From Hanleya hanleyi (taxonomy: Eukaryota; Mollusca; Polyplacophora; Lepidopleurida; Hanleyidae): a DNA stretch of 64,000 bases. Position 1 is the first letter of the stretch. Each line of letters opens with the position of its first letter. The stretch lies in assembly GCA_036873755.1 (NCBI GenBank), contig JAVTVY010016035.1:1-64000 (forward strand), read 5' to 3'. The notes under the pieces were generated by a model. The model worked only from the letters and a program-made list of their open reading frames with translations, did not search any database and was not told where the DNA came from. Position numbers and translations under genes: made by a program. This document shows, one piece after another, positions 45,278 through 56,375 of the stretch.

Positions 45278-45684
45278 CGATCAATAATGCCCGCAGTTGA
45301 GTCACAGATCGCGCTCGTTCATGTTCGTGTAGTACAACACGTACCGAAAACATATTCACCCCGATACACCTCACCTGTTATTTTCTGGAAGCTTAACTTT
45401 TGCTTCGCCTTTTATTGACTTTTCCAGAGCAGATGATTATCTATAAACGAGCCGTTTTCACAGCGGCCTGCACCTCCCCCATATTACGGTGGACGCTATG
45501 TTGTGCATAACTGTCCAAGTACGCATGCGTAGTGACCCAAAAACATACAACATGGCGTCTACCGTAGTATAGAGGAGGTGGGGGTCGATGTGAAAACGGA
45601 TTGTGTGCAACTAATCATCTGGACTGGACAAGTTGATAAAACGAACACGATCTGTGACTATCAACCGCAAGTATCATTGATAGG
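45278..45684. mobile_element. Palindromic MITE, copy B
   Basis: Diverged copy of 36,867-37,320: same ends (GATCAATAATGCC ... GTATCATTGATAG), the same CGAGCCGTTTTCACAGCGGC arm and ACGCATGCGTAGTGACC centre. It lies about 390 bases after the receptor stop codon, possibly in the 3' UTR. Confidence 0.75.
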
Positions 45685-45689
45685 AACAG

Positions 45690-47170
45690 TCGTGGCTAAC
45701 GATGTGTGTACTTGGATAAACCGATATGTCTCTGGTCTCCATAAAGGGTAGAACGCTCAGGCCTGTAGATGGGACAGGTACAAGTTTCAACAACAAGTGA
45801 ACAATCCAGGTACTGACCTCGATGGAATGTTCATTTTTAAAAAATTATTTTGCAGTTTATGTCGCGGATTATTCACGGGAAACTGCTTCATAGATTTGAA
45901 TGCGGATATGATTTTTCATGCTGCAGTCCACACGTTTGGCTTGACAAGAATCCAACTTTGGGATTTTATTTGTGTTCTACATGCTACAATGTTAAAACTG
46001 TGAGTAACAACTGTGATTTTACTGTTTTCTTATCTATATAGAACTTGAGGTTTTTCACTCGGTATTGACAACTGAACCCCCACCCCCTTGTTCTTAATTC
46101 GGCATGTGTTTGAATGTAATGGAATGGAGTGGACTGCATATCAGAATGTTATCCTTTTTATATAAAAATAAATGAATATTTAACAATAAGTTGAAATCTG
46201 TGATGCACTTTGATTTGAAACTAAAGAGTTGGGTTTCTTTTTAACACTTTCAAGGGTGTCAACAGCCCTTTCCATGTTAATTAACCTTTTGGGTTCATTT
46301 TCAACATTTAAAGTGTCCCGAGAGTAGTTTTCGACTAGTGTACCGTGTATGTTAAAACAAGCATTCAGTTGAACCCTGCAGCCTTATTGACAAAGGCAAT
46401 CAGGGATTGCAGAAAACTTAGGAGCCCGCCTTTGAATTTGTAACCATGGGTTCTCTCTATGTTCTGACATACGTGTTATTAGCATCAAAACGGTATGATT
46501 ATGAGCGGTGCATTCTCCCAATGTCAAATTTTGTAGCCTTCTCTCAACTGAGCGATTCGAAAATGCTACTCGCATTCGCATTCAGGTGTTATCGAGTTTC
46601 ATTGGCACAGGAAGCATTTACTTAAAAACGAGATGAAGACTGTACCCGGTATAGCTTGTAGAAGAATGAAAAGTTATTGATAATCAAATAGTTAATGTTA
46701 ACTATAATCTAGATGTGACGACGAAGGCCGATGATTATGAGGCGACGGTCGATTGGCCGTAATTTGACTACGTTACAAGCGTCTAATCCGTCATTTATAA
46801 TTCAACCGTCGTCCATTAAAGAATATCCTCGTCCATAATCCAAATACCTATTCCATATTCCGTATAAGAGTATTAGCGCCAAATTCAAAAAGACAATCAT
46901 AGTATACATACACATTGGCTAGTTTCCAGCAAGAGAGAAGCGGTCAACAGTTTTCAATGATGCGGGCAAGACATGATATTCCAAAAATGTCAAATCTGTA
47001 TCGCTGGTAAGTATATTTAATTCAAACGATATTCGTTGTAAAGTCGTCATCTAGAGAATGATGTATTTCAGTCACGCTTTGATTGTGACTGTTCATATGA
47101 GCACCATGATGATTTTGAGGTACATAGGTTCATACGGTATCTAGCTCCGGATTAAGCGGAACTTGACACG
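45690..47170. other. No gene; polyadenylation-type signal and repeat tail
   Basis: An AATAAA at about 46,167-46,172 could end the receptor transcript. From about 46,720 onward the DNA is the inverted 3' tail of the retroelement family. Confidence 0.4.
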
Positions 47171-47172
47171 AG

Positions 47173-47335
47173 TTACGAAACGTAACGCCATAGATCTTGC
47201 ACGCTACGTTCGTATTTTGCTATCAGCATGCGATATGTATCGCCAAATTTGAGAAACTTTGAGTGGAGGCGCTTGGTGGTATAGCCCAGCTTTATGAGTT
47301 TCTTCAATAATATTTTGTGACGTTGACGTGACTCA
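47173..47335 (-). pseudogene. Retroelement protein C-terminal fragment, copy 2
   Basis: The minus-strand counterpart of 40,317-40,628: the last ~50 codons match closely (K-L-I-K, T-K-R-L-H-S-K-F-L-K-F-G-D, ending W-R-Y-V-S). Sequence further upstream on this strand is unrelated, so the copy is truncated. Confidence 0.55.
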
Positions 47336-47539
47336 GATCTGTAGCTCCCGCTAGCGAGTAGAAACAAGTCACTGATAAAACACGTGGGTTTTATTAACCA
47401 AGATGGCGGACAAAAGACTGCGGCGCACGACCGTCGTGTAATTTGTATCGGACGATGTTGATAAGAACTGCTAGTTGTATATTGCAAACAGACGGTATAT
47501 TTGACAGTATTATGTTTGTCCTCTGATACCATGAAAATG

Positions 47540-48320
47540 CATGGTTGTAGAATGATGTAAGATCTCAGAATATATCAGGTGGAGGCCAAATGAGTTTGAG
47601 ACGATGCATGGTTCAAGAGATGGAGTGTAGGGTCAGTTTCCTGGAGGTGGGGAGGCACCCTGGGATGTACATATGGAGCGTTCACACGTTTGTGTACAGT
47701 AGTTGAGTCGTTGGGGTAAATATGACTATCTAATGAGGAAATGGTCCTACATGTATATCTGAATATTTCAGTACGCCCCTCGGTATAATAGAAACAATAG
47801 ATAATAAAAGGAAAATGGCCTGCCGCCTATTAAACTACCATGGAGACGCCATGCCTCTTCATAGCACATGTTTTACTACATGTACTAAAGGAGTGGTTCT
47901 CCGAAATGAAAAGAATAATATTCATTCTGATAATTCAAACAGATATCTCTTTAAGCTTTACCTCGATCAAAAAACTTCTGTGCTATATGAATAACATATA
48001 GGTTATTGTGGTGGTAAGTCTGAAATTCTCGCGTTCTCTTTGGCTTCTGACATAAGGTCGTCCACCAATATCCGGTTTCTTACAAAGGGATCGAAACATC
48101 CGTCAACACATTGATTCAAGAGCCTGAACCTGTAGCGTTTTATATCTAGTTTTGAACTAGAGCCTATGGGCTTTAATGAGATCTGGTAGCTGGGTTATTG
48201 GGTGATAAGTTTGTAATGAAATAAATGCACAATCATATATTTAATTTCAAGTTAGGTGGCACCAGGCACGAATGTATGTGGCTAAAACGCAATCACAAGT
48301 TACATCCTGTGACAAGGTAT
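47540..48320. other. No gene recognised
   Basis: Ordinary AT-rich DNA with no clear repeat or coding signal. Confidence 0.5.
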
Positions 48321-48322
48321 AT

Positions 48323-51255
48323 GAAGGGTCGTTCGCGCCATAAACGCATTCTTTAAACGTTTTAACTTAAACAAGAGCCCAAGGGGCTTCAATATACGCC
48401 CGTATATCTGGAATTACATTGGTCCAAATTTCAAGGTTGTTTAATAGCCTTTATTCCAATTGGTAGCTAGCAATCCAGAGAAAGGTCTACAAATTTGTGC
48501 TTCTGAGAAAGTAACAGATATCACATCTAAAATTGAATGATAAACTAAAATGAGCTTAACTCTTGGAAACTGGGTGACCTTGGAGAACCGAGAGCTCACA
48601 TATCCCACAATGAAATCAACAATAGTCAAACACAAGAAAATAGCAGTTTTCCTGCAAATGGATTTCTTTCAGACGAGAGAATTTTTCATGAAGGAAGAAG
48701 AAAGTGATGAAGTAAACCTTTGTTCTTGAGTTGATAAACAGGTATAAAGTTCATAAAGGACCCCTCTCTCCATTAAATTAGTAAATGTATGTTTTTTATT
48801 TCACAACAGTTTGACTAAATGTCGCTGTTGTTTCAAACAAGGGAGACAACTCCACAGGACAAATGCCATATACATGTAGGGGAGAAAACTCTGGATATTC
48901 CAACCTAACACATATAGTCAGCTAAACTTGATTCAGTTTTGGGGGACTGACCTTGACCTTTGACAAATTGATGTATGGCTCCTCTTCGCCATGCGAGTAA
49001 GATATGATACCATTTCATACCTTGAAACTAGATATATTACATGGACAACAAATGTTAATGTATGAATGGACAGAACGCAACATCGCATTACATGACCTCG
49101 TCTTCGACAGGTATATGAAAATGTGACTTAATGATTTCCTGATTTTGGTGTCACAGTGACCTTGACCTTTGACATAAATTTTGGTGCACGACACATCATC
49201 GTCAATGTACCAACGGACACAAAAAAATCATGAATTTCATGATTTTGGGGATCACAGTGACCTTGACGTTCGCCCTTGACCTACATTTTGGTATGTGACA
49301 CATCATGTCCCCCTGATGTATCTACTGACACAAAAAAAGGTAATTTTCAAGATTTCTTGATTCTGGAGTCACAGTGACCTTGACTATTGAACTTGACCTA
49401 AATTTTGGTACATGATAAACTATCTCCCCGTAATTTCTCAATGGACACAAAAAATCATAATTTTTAACAATTTCACGATTTTAGGGTCACAATGACCTTG
49501 ACCTACATTTTGGTATCTACTGACAAAAGTTTTTTTTGTTTTTAATAATTTTCTGATTTTGGGGTCACAGTGACCTTTGGCCTTGGCCTTATTTTTGGTA
49601 TGCGACACTCCATTCACCAAAAACACCACAAATTAGTAATTTTTAATGATTTTTAGGTCACACTGACCCTTGACCTTGATTCTGGTCTCAAAGTGATATT
49701 GATTATTGACGTTGGTCTAAATTTTGGTACATGACAAAACGGCTACCCATAATTAATCAATGGACTCAAAAAATCATGATTTTTAACAATTTCATGATTG
49801 TGAGGTCACAGTGACCTTGACCTTTGAACTTGACCTACATTTTGATACGGGACACATTGTGCCCCCTAATGTATCTACTGACACAAAGAAATGTTATTTT
49901 TAATAATTTCCTAATTTTTGGGTCACGGTGACCTTTGACCTTCGACCTTGACCTATATTTTGGTATGCAACACTTCATTTCCCTCTAATGAATCCACTCA
50001 CAAAAAATTAGGAATTTTTAATGATTTCCTGATTTTTCGGTCACACTGACCTTTGACCTCCAACCTCGACCTACATTTGGTATGCAACACATCGTTCCCC
50101 CCTAGGGCATCCACTCACCAAAAATTAGAACTGTAGATAGAAAACTGTCAATGATCAATGATTTCCTGATTTTAGGCAACAGTGACCTTTGATCTCTGAC
50201 CTCGACCTCAATTTTGGTATGCGACACATCGTCTCCACCTGGCGTATCCACTCACAAAAAAATTGTAACTGTGGATAGTGATTTCCTGTTTTTTAGTCCA
50301 GTGACCCTTGACCTCTGACCTTGACCTCTGACCGCGACACATCGTCTCCCCGTAGGGTATCCACTCACCAAAAATTAGAACTGTAGATACAAAACTGTCC
50401 CAGATATAGACCGGACACGAGGGACGGACAGACGGACGGAAACCGCCATCACATAATACGTCCGCCTTTTGGCGGGCGTATAAAAATTGTTAAAAAATTG
50501 TAAAGCTTTAAAAAGTTTAAACGTTTAAACTTGAACCAACCAATCAGATGTTATGAACTGATATTTTCCTGTTAAAAAGCAAACGTTTCCAGTTGTAAAT
50601 TCGCGGCTTCAGACGTTTCCTGTCAAAAGAAAAATTCGGTCTTTTAAAGGTTTCCGGTTAAAAGGATAACGTTTCCGGTTGTGATCGTCCCATCAGATTT
50701 ATAATTTGGGCCGCGTGTATTCCAACATCTACACCAACACATGCGAATCTCCACCGGCAAACGTTTCCGGTATGTAGTGTATTTTAACCAATGAAAACCT
50801 TTCTTACAAATTAGGTTTTGGAGAATATGTTTGGCACCGGGACAATTTGCGCAGGACATGATGCACGGTGGGCATGAGGAATACAATATGCGCGAATATT
50901 TGTAAGGGTTATTTTGATTGGTTCAAACAGACTACATAGCGGAAACGTTTTGCCAGTGGACACGTGTTGGTGTTGAGGTTTGAACATACGCGGCAGCAAT
51001 AAAAAATCTGACTGGACGATCACAACCGGTAACGATTTCCCTTAAACCGGAAACGTTTAAAAGTCTCGAATATTACTACTGGAAACGTTTGCCTTTTGAC
51101 AGGAAACGTCTAAAGTATTGGACGTTACAACAGCAAACGTTTGCTTTTGGACAGGAAAGGTCTTCCAAATGTCAATTCATGACATCTGATTGGTTGGTGC
51201 AAGTTAAACGTTTAAATTTATTAAACGTTTGGATTTATGGCGCGAACGGCCCTTC
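48323..51255. mobile_element. Composite TIR element with nested repeat
   Basis: Begins GAAGGGTCGTTCGCGCCATA and ends with a near complement at 51,255. A second inverted pair (TTTAAACGTTTAA followed by CCAACCAATCAGATGT) sits at about 50,517-50,555 and 51,180-51,220, with repeated AAACGTTTCC motifs between. The left arm is interrupted at about 48,372-50,482 by another repeat that starts ACAAGAGCCCAAGGGG and ends GGCGGGCGTATA. No gene. Confidence 0.55.
48955..50360. repeat. Degenerate ~100-130 bp repeat with GGTCACAGTGACCTTGACC
   Basis: About ten units that each pair GGTCACAGTGACCTTGACC-type sequence with ATTTTGGTATGNGACACATC and a TTTTTAATNATTTCCTGATTTT stretch. The palindromic part matches the estrogen-response-element pattern GGTCAnnnTGACC. 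Such repeats are widespread in mollusc genomes. Confidence 0.85.
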
Positions 51256-51259
51256 TTAA

Positions 51260-52820
51260 AATGTACTGACATAATGAAGTTGAACATACCAAAGAAAGGC
51301 AGTCCTAGGATAAAAGTAACTCCGAAAATGGAAGCCGAAATATAGAATATTATATCACAATGACTTCCATTTTCGGAGTTACTTTTATCGTAGTTTATGT
51401 GAAATTGATCTGTGGGAAGAATGAAAGGTAGTCCTATAATGAGGGAAGTTGCACACGTTACGCTAACCATGTGTTACCCAATTAATTTCCGTCCAATTAG
51501 ACACTACAGTAGGTGCTCATCCAACCTTGACTCAACCAAAATAGCTGAATTTTGCTCTTTATCTTGATACATAATTCCTCCAATACGTCAGTTCGGGATT
51601 CCAGATGAACACCATGTTAATTTAACCAGCATAAAGAAAGCAATAGGATACCTTCTTTAACATGGTATTGTTGGTGTTGCGTTGAAACTGCAAACTGACC
51701 TGATGAGAATTCGATGGAAAAAGGGGCCAGTGGAATGAAGTCTAGGCCTAAATACCCACAGGGGATTAAGGTCAGTTTGTACAGAACATACATGTACCTA
51801 GGGGTAAATAAGAGAGATTATACCTGGAGGTAAATAGAGATTGATTTAGTGTTATGAGTGAGAAGGGCTGAACATCAAGGTTGATGATGGTTATGTCACA
51901 AGTTAGGATAAGACAAGACATGTATTACACTTTCTGGATATCCCACAGGTTGACTGGTGGAGTACAAGATAGGAAAAGATTATAAGATGTGTTACAGCTT
52001 GCTCTTGTGAGAAAAGCAAGCAGTGGCCTGCAAAGGTGATAATGAGACAATGGTGGCCAGGTTGGCTGATATGGTAGAGCATCTCTCACATATATACACC
52101 TAACCAGCTAAACTGTATAATTTTTTCAGCAGAGTCCAAGCTTTGGTAAAGTGACGATACCAGTCTGCCATACTTTAGAGCGTATTAATCTCATATTTTG
52201 TGGGAAAACAATGAACAGAGTAATATTTAATGCAGATAAGGGATCAAATATATGCCAAGTGACTAAATATAGACATACAAAAGCCTTTCAACCACTGAGG
52301 ATCCCCAAAACTCATCTCTGTGGAACTACTTTCATGCAGCGTAAGGCTATCCCGTGAGTCGGTTTGCACTTTTGTCCATTTCCCTACAGCATTCTAAAGA
52401 GCCTCTGGCGAACGCCAGATCTCAAAAATAAGCAGGCCATGCAATCCAAAACCTGAGTCTAGAATGAGCACAGCCTTCCGCTTAAGCCGGTGCTTAGGGC
52501 CGTATTCATTGTCTCCACATGAACATCTGCAATAAAAGCGCGGCTGAGATACTAAGACGACGTCCGAGAATACACCGTTTTCTCGGGTCTCAATGTTAGG
52601 TGCTGAGGGATGCTTTCCTGTAGAGTCAATGGTTGCATTTTAGTCGTCAATTTTTCCCCATCTCTTGCAGATCGTTCCAATCTAGAGCGACATATCCAAA
52701 CGGGGGGCCAGAAAGCATTTAATTTTAATTAGATTAATACGTCCCCCTGTTATGTGTCTGCCCGGTGAAAAAATCACTGATGAGTGATGACGGGTGATGA
52801 GGTCACTATCTGTCTGAACC
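51260..52820. other. No gene recognised; short inverted repeat and retroelement tail
   Basis: An inverted repeat of about 25 bases (AAAGTAACTCCGAAAATGGA and complement) lies at 51,314-51,390. About 52,470-52,570 matches the retroelement 3' tail. The rest is unassigned. Confidence 0.5.
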
Positions 52821-52959
52821 CTCCCTGGCCTGCTGTATGGGGATGTACTCTACGACGTAGCGACTATCTTCGCTCTACTCAACTAATCTAGAACGACGAT
52901 CCCTCCGCTCGTGACGGCTGGCCAGAACCGCCATTGTACAACGGTACGCTAACGACGCT
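52820..52959 (+). pseudogene. Outer Polinton, left fragment: membrane-protein gene
   Basis: A plus-strand frame encodes L-L-Y-G-D-V-L-Y-D-V-A, which matches L-S-V-L-Y-G-G-V-F-Y-D-V-A in the membrane protein of the inner Polinton (near 54,807). Stop codons interrupt it. It ends exactly at the inner Polinton, and its continuation is at 62,347. It is therefore part of an older Polinton that served as the target. Confidence 0.75.
52954..52959. repeat. Polinton target-site duplication, left (GACGCT)
   Basis: Six bases before the left terminus. The right copy differs in the first base only. Confidence 0.75.
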
Positions 52960-53560
52960 AGTAGTATACAACAACTCGCACAAGCCACGTTTTCCAGGGA
53001 GGTAACTCTTGGTTCCTTTTTTCCGCCAGGGGGCGCCACCAGGCCCGTATGACGTCACTTCCGGTCTGGGTGAATGGAGCGTGACCTGGGAACATGATAG
53101 GATATGTACTGACCTGTCTGTGGGGTTTTTCCACAATGTCGTTCACCTCCGTGTCTTTTCGGGTACGTCCGTACTTTTCCCGCTAGAATTTCGCTGTCGT
53201 CTGCTTGGGGTTGTCACGTGCCGAACACCTGGCTCCCCGAATTGCAACATTGTTGCACGTTCGCTACAATGTTGCGACTGTCTGTGGGGGTTTTTCCCTA
53301 CAATGTCGATGTCACGGAGGTGGCCGAAGACACACGGAGGGCACCGAAGGGGCGAGAGGGGTCCCTAGTGTACCGATTGGGTCGTATGAGGTATCAATGT
53401 GAAGCATTCGTGAAGGGGCATCTGATGGGGTGGGTGTGGGGTTGAAATATCGTCATTCTGCGCATGCGCGGTAGACCAAGGGTATGGAAATAGACGTTTT
53501 GGGGTCTAGGTGGGTCACTAGTGGTCCGATGGAGTCGAGTGAGGTGTCAATGTGAAGGCC
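52960..53560. repeat. Polinton left terminal inverted repeat
   Basis: Pairs with about 61,790-62,346, interrupted by insertions and deletions. It contains GGGAGGTAACTCTTGG, a CTCF-like motif (53,023-53,036), TGACGTCACTTCCGG (about 53,049), and one ~160-bp subterminal unit with GCGCATGCGC near 53,461. Confidence 0.85.
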
Positions 53561-53574
53561 CAAGACATACCCGT

Positions 53575-53582
53575 TATAAATA
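53575..53582 (+). promoter_or_regulatory. TATA box of the Polinton integrase gene
   Basis: TATAAATA lies 43 bases before the integrase ATG (53,618), just inside the left terminal repeat. The spacing fits a short 5' leader. Confidence 0.6.
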
Positions 53583-53617
53583 AACGATAGAGCCAGGGTC
53601 CATCATCATTTGTCACC

Positions 53618-54552
53618 ATGAAGAGCTGGAAGAAGGTGTTGGATAACTTATACTACAGTCCCGACAGTCCGGCGGCCTATAGTGCATTGACGGCTCTCTA
53701 TCGAGCGGCCAAACCACACGGGATACAACGTGCTCAAGTCCGAGATTGGTTAAGAAAACAAGACACCTATACCTTACATCGAGCTGCCCGTCGCCATTTT
53801 CTACGGAACCGGGTCATCGTAGGAGGACTAGATGCCCAATGGCAAGCGGATTTGGTCGATATGAGCGCCTTTGCCGAACACAACGATGGGAATCGGTATA
53901 TCTTGACGTGCATCGATATCCTGTAGAAGTATGCGTCGGTGGTACCCATCCGGACGAAAACGGGGGCGAATCTCATAGCGGCGTTCAAGGACATCTTCAA
54001 GACCGGGCGCAAACCCATGTATTTGCAAACCGACGTAGGTACGGAATTCCTCAACAGACCGTTCCAACAGTTTCTGAAAGTCCAGAAGGCTTCCGTGGTG
54101 GAAAGGTTCAACAGGACATTCAAAGGCCGCATGTATAAATATTTCACCTATAAGAATACAAGGCGGTACATCGATGTTCTCCCGAAACTTGTGAGTGGTT
54201 ACAATCGAGCCTATCACCGGAGTATAGAGAGAGCCCCATTACCGTGACCCAACGCAATGAAGCCCAAGTCCGGCGTGTCTTGTACCCCAGGCAATCGCAG
54301 CGAACGACGAAGGAGGTGTACAAGGTCGGGGACCCTGTACGGATCAGTAAAGTCAAAGGTCAATTTGAGAAAAGTTACTTGCCCAACGGGAGCGATGAGC
54401 ACTTCCTGATTGAACGGCGCCTACCCCGACAGCAGCGAGTCTATGAACTGGAAGATCTTCAAGGGGAACCGTTGCTAGGGACGTTTTACGAGACGGAATT
54501 ACAGCCTGTCGTAAAAACACAGCAAGACTACTACACGGTGGAGCAGATTTGA
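53618..54552 (+). pseudogene. Polinton integrase (retroviral type, rve fold), broken
   Basis: The enzyme inserts the linear element into host DNA. The ATG lies in CACCATGA. Visible parts are an N-terminal helical region, the core with first Asp in Q-A-D-L-V-D-M, second Asp in Q-T-D-V-G-T-E-F, Glu in V-V-E-R-F-N-R-T, and the C-terminal V-G-D-P-V-R-I-S-K-V-K-G-Q-F-E-K DNA-binding region. Breaks: an in-frame TAG at 53,924-53,926; a shortened stretch between second Asp and Glu (22 residues instead of about 35); a frameshift near 54,240. First member of the plus-strand gene series. Confidence 0.88.
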
Positions 54553-54706
54553 AAACGGAACGTCGGCGTGGCAAACTGTTTCATTTCGTCAAATGGCAAG
54601 GCTGGCCCAGTTCCTTCAATTCCTGGGTGGCGGCCAACCAGGTGAAACGACTATAAAGCCAGACACCACTACCGTCATCCTTTATTCCACGTTCGACCAC
54701 GGTGCT

Positions 54707-55264
54707 ATGGACAAGCAGCAGCTGCCTCTGAACACAGCGTCTCCCAAAACGCGCAAAGCGCAAGTGGGCTTTGTGGTGATATTGCTAACCCTGCTGAGTG
54801 TGTTGTACGGAGGTGTGTTTTACGACGTAGCCTATGTCAGCACGCTACTTAGCCACCTTAGAACTCCAGCTGTGAGTGTCAGTGAAACCAGTCTACAGAT
54901 AGCACCAGTCACCTCCGTGATCGAAACGAGCCCAGTCATCACCACCACCACACCACGTGTACAAGCCACATCGAGCTCCACACCAAGTATACAGTCAACA
55001 CCTACACCAAGTACACCCACTACGTCTGAAAACCCCCCGGATTTCATCCCTCACAGTGAACAGACAACGACGACCGACGTTGTACCCACCACCACTCCAG
55101 TTCTCTCGTACCAAAGTTGCAAGAGCGGGTTACCACGACAGTGGATACACCTAGAACCATGGACCCTCGGTGGCAGCATCTCTTCACTTGAGTCATCGCA
55201 GGACCGATGGGTTCCGGCAAAAAACACTTCGCCAGGAAGCTCCTTCAACACGCCGACAGCATGA
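54707..55264 (+). CDS. Ser/Thr-rich single-pass membrane protein of the Polinton
   Basis: I chose the ATG at 54,707 (M-D-K-Q-Q-L-P); the frame is open from an ATG at 54,593. A basic stretch (K-T-R-K-A) precedes one hydrophobic segment (V-G-F-V-V-I-L-L-T-L-L-S-V-L). A long Ser/Thr/Pro-rich region follows, like a mucin-type extracellular stalk. The last third overlaps the start of the ATPase gene in another frame. The end is preserved as coding in two related copies nearby (62,520 and the minus strand at 62,916-62,955). The function is unknown; a virion-membrane or surface protein is a guess from topology. Confidence 0.6.
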   Translation: MDKQQLPLNTASPKTRKAQVGFVVILLTLLSVLYGGVFYDVAYVSTLLSHLRTPAVSVSETSLQIAPVTSVIETSPVITTTTPRVQATSSSTPSIQSTPTPSTPTTSENPPDFIPHSEQTTTTDVVPTTTPVLSYQSCKSGLPRQWIHLEPWTLGGSISSLESSQDRWVPAKNTSPGSSFNTPTA

Positions 55265-55743
55265 TCACCCCACCCATTGCCCGAGTGGTGTGGTGTTACG
55301 GAGAATGGCAGGCAGCGTATGCAGCAATGCCCCACATCACGTTCGAGGAAGGCCTACCTAACCTGGTCGATTTGGAACCGGACACCTTGGTGGTTCTGGA
55401 TGATCTCATGGCGGAGACGGATGCGCGGGTCACCCAACTCTTTACCAAAGGCAGCCATCATCGACGGCTCAGCATCATCTACATTGTGCAAAATCTGTTC
55501 AGTAAAAACAAAGAACATCGGAACATCAGCTTAAATGCCCACTACCTGGTGGTCTTCAAAAACGCGAGAGATACCACTCAACTGCTGCACTTGGCGAGAC
55601 AGATGTATCCCAGCCGCACACCGTTTGCGTTGGAAGCCTTTAAAGATGCGACAACCCCTCAGCACGGGTATATGCTCTTCGACCTCAAGCAAGCCACCCC
55701 CGATCACCTTCGACTACGGACCGGCATCTTTCCCGGAAAGTGA
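55159..55743 (+). pseudogene. Polinton packaging ATPase (FtsK/HerA type), first copy, broken
   Basis: This motor packs DNA into capsids. The likely start is ATG 55,159 (M-D-P-R-W-Q-H), but a TGA at 55,189-55,191 interrupts the frame just before the Walker A loop. The loop reads G-P-M-G-S-G-K-K, with Lys where Ser/Thr normally coordinates magnesium. The Walker B motif L-V-V-L-D-D follows near 55,390. A frame open from 55,207 lacks the N-terminus. It ends at a duplication junction, so its last residues (F-P-G-K) are not the natural end. A paralogue on the minus strand at 62,655-62,923 has Cys and Thr at the two altered positions. Confidence 0.85.
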
Positions 55744-56222
55744 TGTGGTGGTACGGAGAATGGCAGGCAGCGTATGCAGCAATGCCCCACATCACGTTCG
55801 TGGAAGGCCTACCTAACCTGGCCGATTTGGAACCGGACACCTTGGTGGTTCTGGATGATCTCATGGCGGAGACGGATGCGCAGGTCACCCAACTCTTTAC
55901 CAAAGGCAGCCACCATCGACGGCTCAGCATCATCTACATTGTGCAGAATCTGTTCAGTAAAAACAAAGAACATCGGAACATCAGCTTAAATGCCCACCAC
56001 CTGGTGGTCTTCAAAAACCCGAGAGATACCACTCAACTGCTGCACTTGGCGAGACAGATGTATCTCGGCCGCACCCCGTTTGCGTTGGAAGCCTTTAAAG
56101 ATGCGACAACCCCTCAGCACGGGTATATGCTCTTCGACCTCAAGCAAGCCACCCCCGATCACCTTCGACTACGGACCGGCATCTTTCCCGGAGAGACACA
56201 CCACGTGTACATGCAAAAATAA
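55744..56222 (+). pseudogene. Tandem partial duplicate of the packaging ATPase
   Basis: Repeats about 55,289-55,740 of the first copy with about ten amino-acid differences (for example V for E, Q for R, H for Y, L-G for P-S). It begins just after the Walker A region, so it has Walker B (L-V-V-L-D-D) but no nucleotide-binding loop. Its C-terminus continues naturally (T-H-H-V-Y-M-Q-K, stop), unlike the first copy. The unit is about 454 bp. Alone it cannot be an active ATPase. Confidence 0.85.
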
Positions 56223-56375
56223 TGTAAACACACCCACAGTGGCTCCCCAGCTGGAGTGTGTGTGTTTGATGATGGGGATAATAAAAAGAATTAATACCAC
56301 AGCATGGTTGACTTTGTCTCTGTTCTCTGAGGTAGATAAAAAGGGCAGAGTTGTGGGTTCTGGCATTAGTTGTAC

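Noticed and set aside
51204..51470. Minus-strand 88-codon frame resembling two membrane helices of a GPCR
   Set aside because: A stop codon lies directly upstream, the frame spans both arms of a short inverted repeat, and no other receptor segment is nearby. Hydrophobicity alone is not enough.
52045..52110. tRNA-like A-box sequence (GGCTGATATGGTAGAGCA), possible SINE head
   Set aside because: No matching B box or cloverleaf can be drawn, and no second copy is seen in the window.
54593..54706. Upstream start for the membrane protein at 54,593
   Set aside because: The first 38 codons look unlike a signal or domain, and the sequence after the ATG at 54,707 gives a coherent cytoplasmic-tail-plus-membrane layout. 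Kept as an alternative only.
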